64,000 nt of DNA from Chrysomallon squamiferum (taxonomy: Eukaryota > Mollusca > Gastropoda > Neomphalida > Peltospiridae), in contig CM022671.1 in NCBI GenBank assembly GCA_012295275.1, forward strand, positions 36,207,683 through 36,271,682. Reading direction: 5' to 3'. The notes under the pieces are model-generated. The model searched no databases and was not told where the DNA came from. It saw nothing but the letters and a program-made list of their open reading frames with translations. A program made the position numbers and the translations under genes. Below are positions 32,601 to 64,000 of this stretch, in pieces; positions within the stretch are counted from its first letter, which is position 1; each line of letters begins with the position of its first letter.

Positions 32601-33229
32601 AATGTAGGAGATTTACAGAACACGGCCACATCAGACGACCTGAGTGAGAGCAACCTGTCCCCTCGGAAAACAGCCAGCAGTGAGTTTCATTCAGCAAGTA
32701 TTTACATTACACAAACAAATCTCTTACATCTTCACACAATAGTTCTGAAAAAGTACTCGTATCAAAATAAAAAAAAAAAAATTAAAGAAATGCTGAATGA
32801 TAAACAATTTTTGATTTTTATAATCAGATTAAACTAATGAAAGAAAAATAATTTCACACACAAATTCAAGGATCTGTTTTCTTGTTTGTAATGGAAGGAT
32901 TAATCATTTAGAACCTGTTGTATTTTGTGCAGGATGTCACAGAAATAAGCTAAAATGTAGTTTTTAGTCATTCTTTACACATTTTACATGTTATTTTAAT
33001 CTGATTTGTGTATATTCTGTTTATGCACATATTGTAACATTATAATTTTAGAACTACATTAGCTATTAGTTGGTGTTTTGTTGCATGTAACGTTTTTGTT
33101 TCAGACTCGCAAGGTGAGGTAGTGAAATACACAGATTCTAATGAAGAGGAACTAAATTTGTTGTTTGACTCCTCACTCAACTGTTACTACGACCCCAAAA
33201 CTCACAAGTATTATGAGCTGGCCTCATGA
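22540..33229 (+). CDS. CFAP20DC: CFAP20 domain-containing protein (CFAP20DC)
   Basis: Twenty coding exons, phase-consistent, 906 aa: 22540-22560, 22732-22815, 23280-23373, 23733-23805, 24271-24385, 24786-24942, 25402-25493, 25786-25873, 26003-26112, 26624-26672, 26882-27049, 27280-27402, 27667-27957, 29474-29591, 30033-30129, 30557-31021, 31293-31538, 32058-32140, 32558-32679, 33105-33229. Residues 1 to about 185 form the CFAP20-like domain: start MFKNEFQGG, then [36 protein letters not shown] and [12 protein letters not shown] conserved HIAFGSKV motif follows in exon 9. The middle is long, Ser/Arg-rich and probably disordered, with SSEEEE and SSDSDD acidic runs. The extreme C-terminus, [16 protein letters not shown], is also family-like. 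A cilia-associated role is inferred from the family name and domain. Five of its splice junctions carry tandem repeats. Confidence 0.93.
23479..23609. repeat. Long near-perfect inverted repeat (hairpin or MITE-like)
   Basis: Two arms of about 50 bp (23479-23529 and 23560-23609), complementary except for two or three positions, around a loop of about 30 nt. The arms begin and end with GTAAACATTAGAGGTT and its complement. The element sits in CFAP20DC intron 3 and is followed directly by a TA microsatellite, as expected for a small TA-targeting foldback element. A transcribed hairpin is an alternative. Confidence 0.8.
25325..25440 (+). repeat. Two-copy duplication of the CFAP20DC exon 7 acceptor
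   Basis: The exon 7 junction GTTTACAG|AGTTGTATGG and the following GTTGTTGTGATGTAAACA are echoed about 75 bp upstream as GTTTACATAGCTGTGG and GTTGTTGTAATGTAAACA. A decayed tandem duplication spanning the splice site. Confidence 0.6.
27036..27131 (+). repeat. Tandem repeat of the CFAP20DC exon 11 donor
   Basis: About 2.5 copies of a 38-bp unit starting inside exon 11 (ACACAAAGTGAAA|GTAAAA at 27049/27050). The next copies preserve the same AGTGAAAGTA junction in the intron. Confidence 0.85.
28433..29473 (+). repeat. 30-bp minisatellite of the CFAP20DC exon 14 acceptor
   Basis: About 34 copies of a 30-bp unit with consensus TGTGTTTCAGTAGTACAGATGTGATAAC, with one irregular unit near 28875-28895. 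Each unit contains TGTGTTTCAG|T, the same string that forms the real acceptor of exon 14 at 29471-29473, where the array stops. Because 30 is a multiple of three, long repeat ORFs appear on both strands; they are not genes. Confidence 0.95.
30110..30372 (+). repeat. Tandem repeat of the CFAP20DC exon 15 donor
   Basis: Units of about 58 bp, about 4.5 copies, starting with the exon 15 end ACAGACACTGGACAG|GTAGAT (30129/30130). Each intronic copy retains CAGACACTGGACAGGTA and is preceded by AATCTAG(G), so most copies look like a micro-exon of about 19 nt bounded by AG and GT. Confidence 0.9.
32300..32557 (+). repeat. 60-bp tandem repeat abutting the CFAP20DC exon 19 acceptor
   Basis: About four copies of a 60-bp unit (GTTTGGGGCT..TATGTAAAAGAATTAACAGGTGATG). 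The last, partial copy runs into the acceptor of exon 19 (TTTGTGTTGACAG). Here only the polypyrimidine side, not the AG itself, is shared between copies. Confidence 0.85.
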
Positions 33230-35508
33230 GTGATACAGACACACACACACACAGACATACAGACTCACAACTCTTGTTTAAGTCAAACATCAGTGAGATA
33301 TTTATTTAAATCAAACGTCAGTGAGATATTTACGTCAGATTTATATAAAACTTCAGTGAGATGTTTATATAAAACAAGAGAGACACATTTATATAAAACT
33401 TCAGTGAGACATATTTAAATGATACATGTCTGATAAAATGTGTTGTACAAAACTGTTAAAGTATTTATTTCCCAAACTGCAGGCAGCACTGTTTTCTCAG
33501 TGTTCAGTTAATGATTTAACAAGACTGCTAACAGTGAAAAAACTTGAAAATGAACAATACTACAGAATTTGACCTATACAGCCACCTGTTACTGATTTAT
33601 TCACAAATACTGAAAGTAAAAACAAAACATTTTTTTTTAATGTTTTATGATGTTTAATGAATTGCAGGCAAGAAATGTTTTGCATTGTTAATGGTTTTAC
33701 AGCAGTGAACAACAGGTTAATCACTTTGTTTCAGTTTACATCTAAGTAAACTGTTTAACTGGTCACGTGACAGTCAAACATCAAACAAACCACTGTGAAA
33801 GACACAGTGAGTGAATGAATGTTTAACAGCAGCCAGCACTAACTACATGTCAAACAACAGTGTCACAGCATTATCAGTTCAAAAACTTACTCAAACATTG
33901 TTAGAGATACTGAAGATACAGTGAGAAAAATAAAAGACCACCAGATGAACAGTAAAAGCGAGGTGAATTGTTGAAATGTTTATAACAGTGTGGTGTGATT
34001 TAACAACTCATTGTTCTCTTTGTTTTGTTATTTGGATGAGTTCAGTGAAGTTTTATATATTTATTTTTATTTATAAAGAAGTTTTATGTGTAAAGAGTTT
34101 GAACACAGAAGTGAAACGAAGGTTTGTGCTGTTGTTATATTTAAACATTATACAAAATGTGTTGTACAAAGAGGTTGTTTGTACATATACAAAATATACT
34201 ATTGTACAAAGGTTATTTCTTCAGGTCTAGTAACATCATCATTCAGTTAGTAATAATGAACAAGTGAGAGTTATATCGTTTTTTTTTCCATATACATTTA
34301 AAATCACAAAACTGATACAAGATCATGCAGAGAGAAGAAAGTAAAGAAAAACAATTTTGGTGTTGGTTATGAGAGACATTGCCTAAAAAACATTCCTCCT
34401 GACCAGGCCCCCATTCCCATGCTTATTTCAGGAAAGTGTTTGTCTTGGTAGAGGACATCAATGGATACAGAGGCTTAGCAATTTTAGTAATAATTTTTTT
34501 TTAATTACATTCAGTATCCACCTAACTATGTATTTCACTTATGCAGGTCACTAATGTCATAAGAACTAAATATGCATTGAGATGTTGGGTGTTTTGGACA
34601 TCAAAATTATAATTAATTTGAATTACTGAATTTACTACTCTAATCCTGATTTCATTCTGTTTTCTCTTTACATTGTGTAGTACCAAGTTTCTAAGTTTTA
34701 TATTGAAAATAAAAAGGACGTTGAATTCTCACTCAAGTTTATTCACTAACAAAATGATGATGTTTCTACTCATACAAAAATGGTTATGTACAAATGTACA
34801 GAGAGGTTAACTTAATAACCTTGTTACAGAAAATAAAATTTTATGAGACAGTTTGAAATAGTTTTTTTTGTATATTTTCACAAGTAACAAGGAAACTGTT
34901 TGATATTTATCACCGTTGTTAAATATTTTTGTGATAATGGAAGTATTAATATCTTCAAACACAAAAAAGGGAAATTATGTAGATGTCTTAATATATTCCT
35001 TAATTTATTTTATTATTTTTCACTTAATACCAAAGAAGAAACATTCACCATCATCATTGTCTTTGCTGTTTAAATCAATAGCAACAAAGTTCTGACAAAT
35101 TTACTATTTCACAGAATTTTAAAATTATACTTAAATGATTTAGTAACAGTATTTTAGTACTGTCATCATAACATCTAAAAAACAAAAATTAAAATTAAAT
35201 AAAAAAACAAAGTTCTTAATTCACTTAATATTTATTTACAGAATATAATTGAAAATTATAAAATACATTTGGTTTCACAAATAAATAATGTGTAAACATT
35301 TCCTCCTGGAAATATTTTTGTCAGTTTGTGTGAAATCTTGTTATGAGATTTTTGATACAGTTTTCAGTTAATAAGGAAAATTACTTTCAGTCAATAAGCA
35401 GTACCAAAAGGTCATTTTGTCTTGAGTGTTGAATATTCAGTAAGCGTGTGAGGTTTAAACTTTACTTTAATGTTACTAGTTAAAAAACAAACTTGACTTT
35501 GTAATTGT
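33230..35508. other. Convergent 3' region between CFAP20DC and reelin
   Basis: Holds the CFAP20DC 3' UTR and the reelin 3' end. Plus-strand AATAAA candidates occur near 33927 and 34707. No credible ORF or RNA gene. Just after the CFAP20DC stop (33230-33420) there is a CA-rich run and a degenerate repeat of about 28 bp. Confidence 0.6.
33280..33420 (+). repeat. Degenerate tandem repeat in the CFAP20DC 3' UTR
   Basis: Four to five degenerate units of the form TTTATATAAAACTTCAGTGAGA start about 50 nt after the stop codon. Confidence 0.7.
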
Positions 35509-63573
<28,065 letters not shown>

Positions 63574-64000
63574 CTGGAAACAACATTGTAAATCATTACA
63601 ATCTCTATTTTAAAAACATCTAGTGTTTTTATTTAAGGTAAAATTAACTAGTGAAATATGCCACTGATCTGATCAGTAATCATGATTACGTTCTTTGAAT
63701 TATTGCTAAACTCTAAACCTGATTGCTACATAGCATAGTAAAGCAGAAATATTTATTCATTTTAAAAAAATACTTTTTATGTATTCCTGTTTTCTTTATC
63801 AATTTTAATATAACAATTCAGCTAAAGAAAGCTAAAGATATTTATCTATTTATTTAGTTATTTATCTAGTTATTTAATTGTCAGTATTATTTTTTGTTTA
63901 TATTACAAATATGCAGTTTAAATCAGTGTATATTTTAAAGTTCTTGAACTGGCAAACAAGAAGAAGTCTATATTAAAACAAATGCTTTATATGTTAAAAT
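63574..64000 (-). other. Reelin intron upstream of the first visible exon
   Basis: AT-rich intronic sequence from the acceptor at 63574-63575 to the right edge. No further exon recognised. Confidence 0.6.

Overview
The window is a stretch of an intron-rich, AT-rich animal nuclear genome. It carries five protein-coding genes of clearly metazoan type with short introns, many microsatellites and many minisatellites. Compact introns and receptor and reelin sequences that diverge from the vertebrate ones suggest a non-vertebrate bilaterian, plausibly a lophotrochozoan such as a mollusc. That placement is inference only.

Layout, with strictly alternating strands. (1) 1-1122, minus: the first two visible coding exons (TM1-TM5) of a muscarinic/amine-like class A GPCR that runs off the left edge. 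(2) 2718-9714, plus: a complete p38 MAP kinase gene with a tandem pair of 59-nt alternative exons, a U12-type intron and one apparent 1-nt frameshift. (3) 17219-21057, minus: complete glycolipid transfer protein (GLTP), six exons. (4) 22540-33229, plus: complete CFAP20DC (CFAP20-domain protein), 20 coding exons, 906 aa. (5) 35509-63573, minus: reelin, 48 confidently placed exons plus one tentative last exon. It covers about 3,350 residues, with all eight reelin repeats and eight EGF modules; only the N-terminal signal/reeler part lies beyond the right edge. I built exon models by homology from memory and checked intron phase from exon to exon. Phase is continuous throughout except at three conserved spots, which look like assembly indels or real lesions.

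The five genes show no functional link; the neighbourhood looks like ordinary animal gene order (divergent, convergent, divergent, convergent). Gene-free stretches (1123-2717, 9936-17218, 21058-22498, 33230-35508) hold AT-rich DNA, UTRs and simple repeats, with no credible ORF or transposon.

The most unusual observation is genome-structural. About a dozen minisatellites sit at exon-intron junctions, and most contain the splice site itself as part of the repeat unit. They are found in four of the five genes, at both donors and acceptors, with units of about 30-65 bp and 2 to more than 30 copies. Together with the duplicated p38 exon, this suggests recurrent tandem duplication seeded at splice junctions, producing strings of decoy splice sites. 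A second notable feature is a roughly 254-residue Thr/Ser-rich, mucin-like plus basic insert within one reelin exon just ahead of reelin repeat 1.
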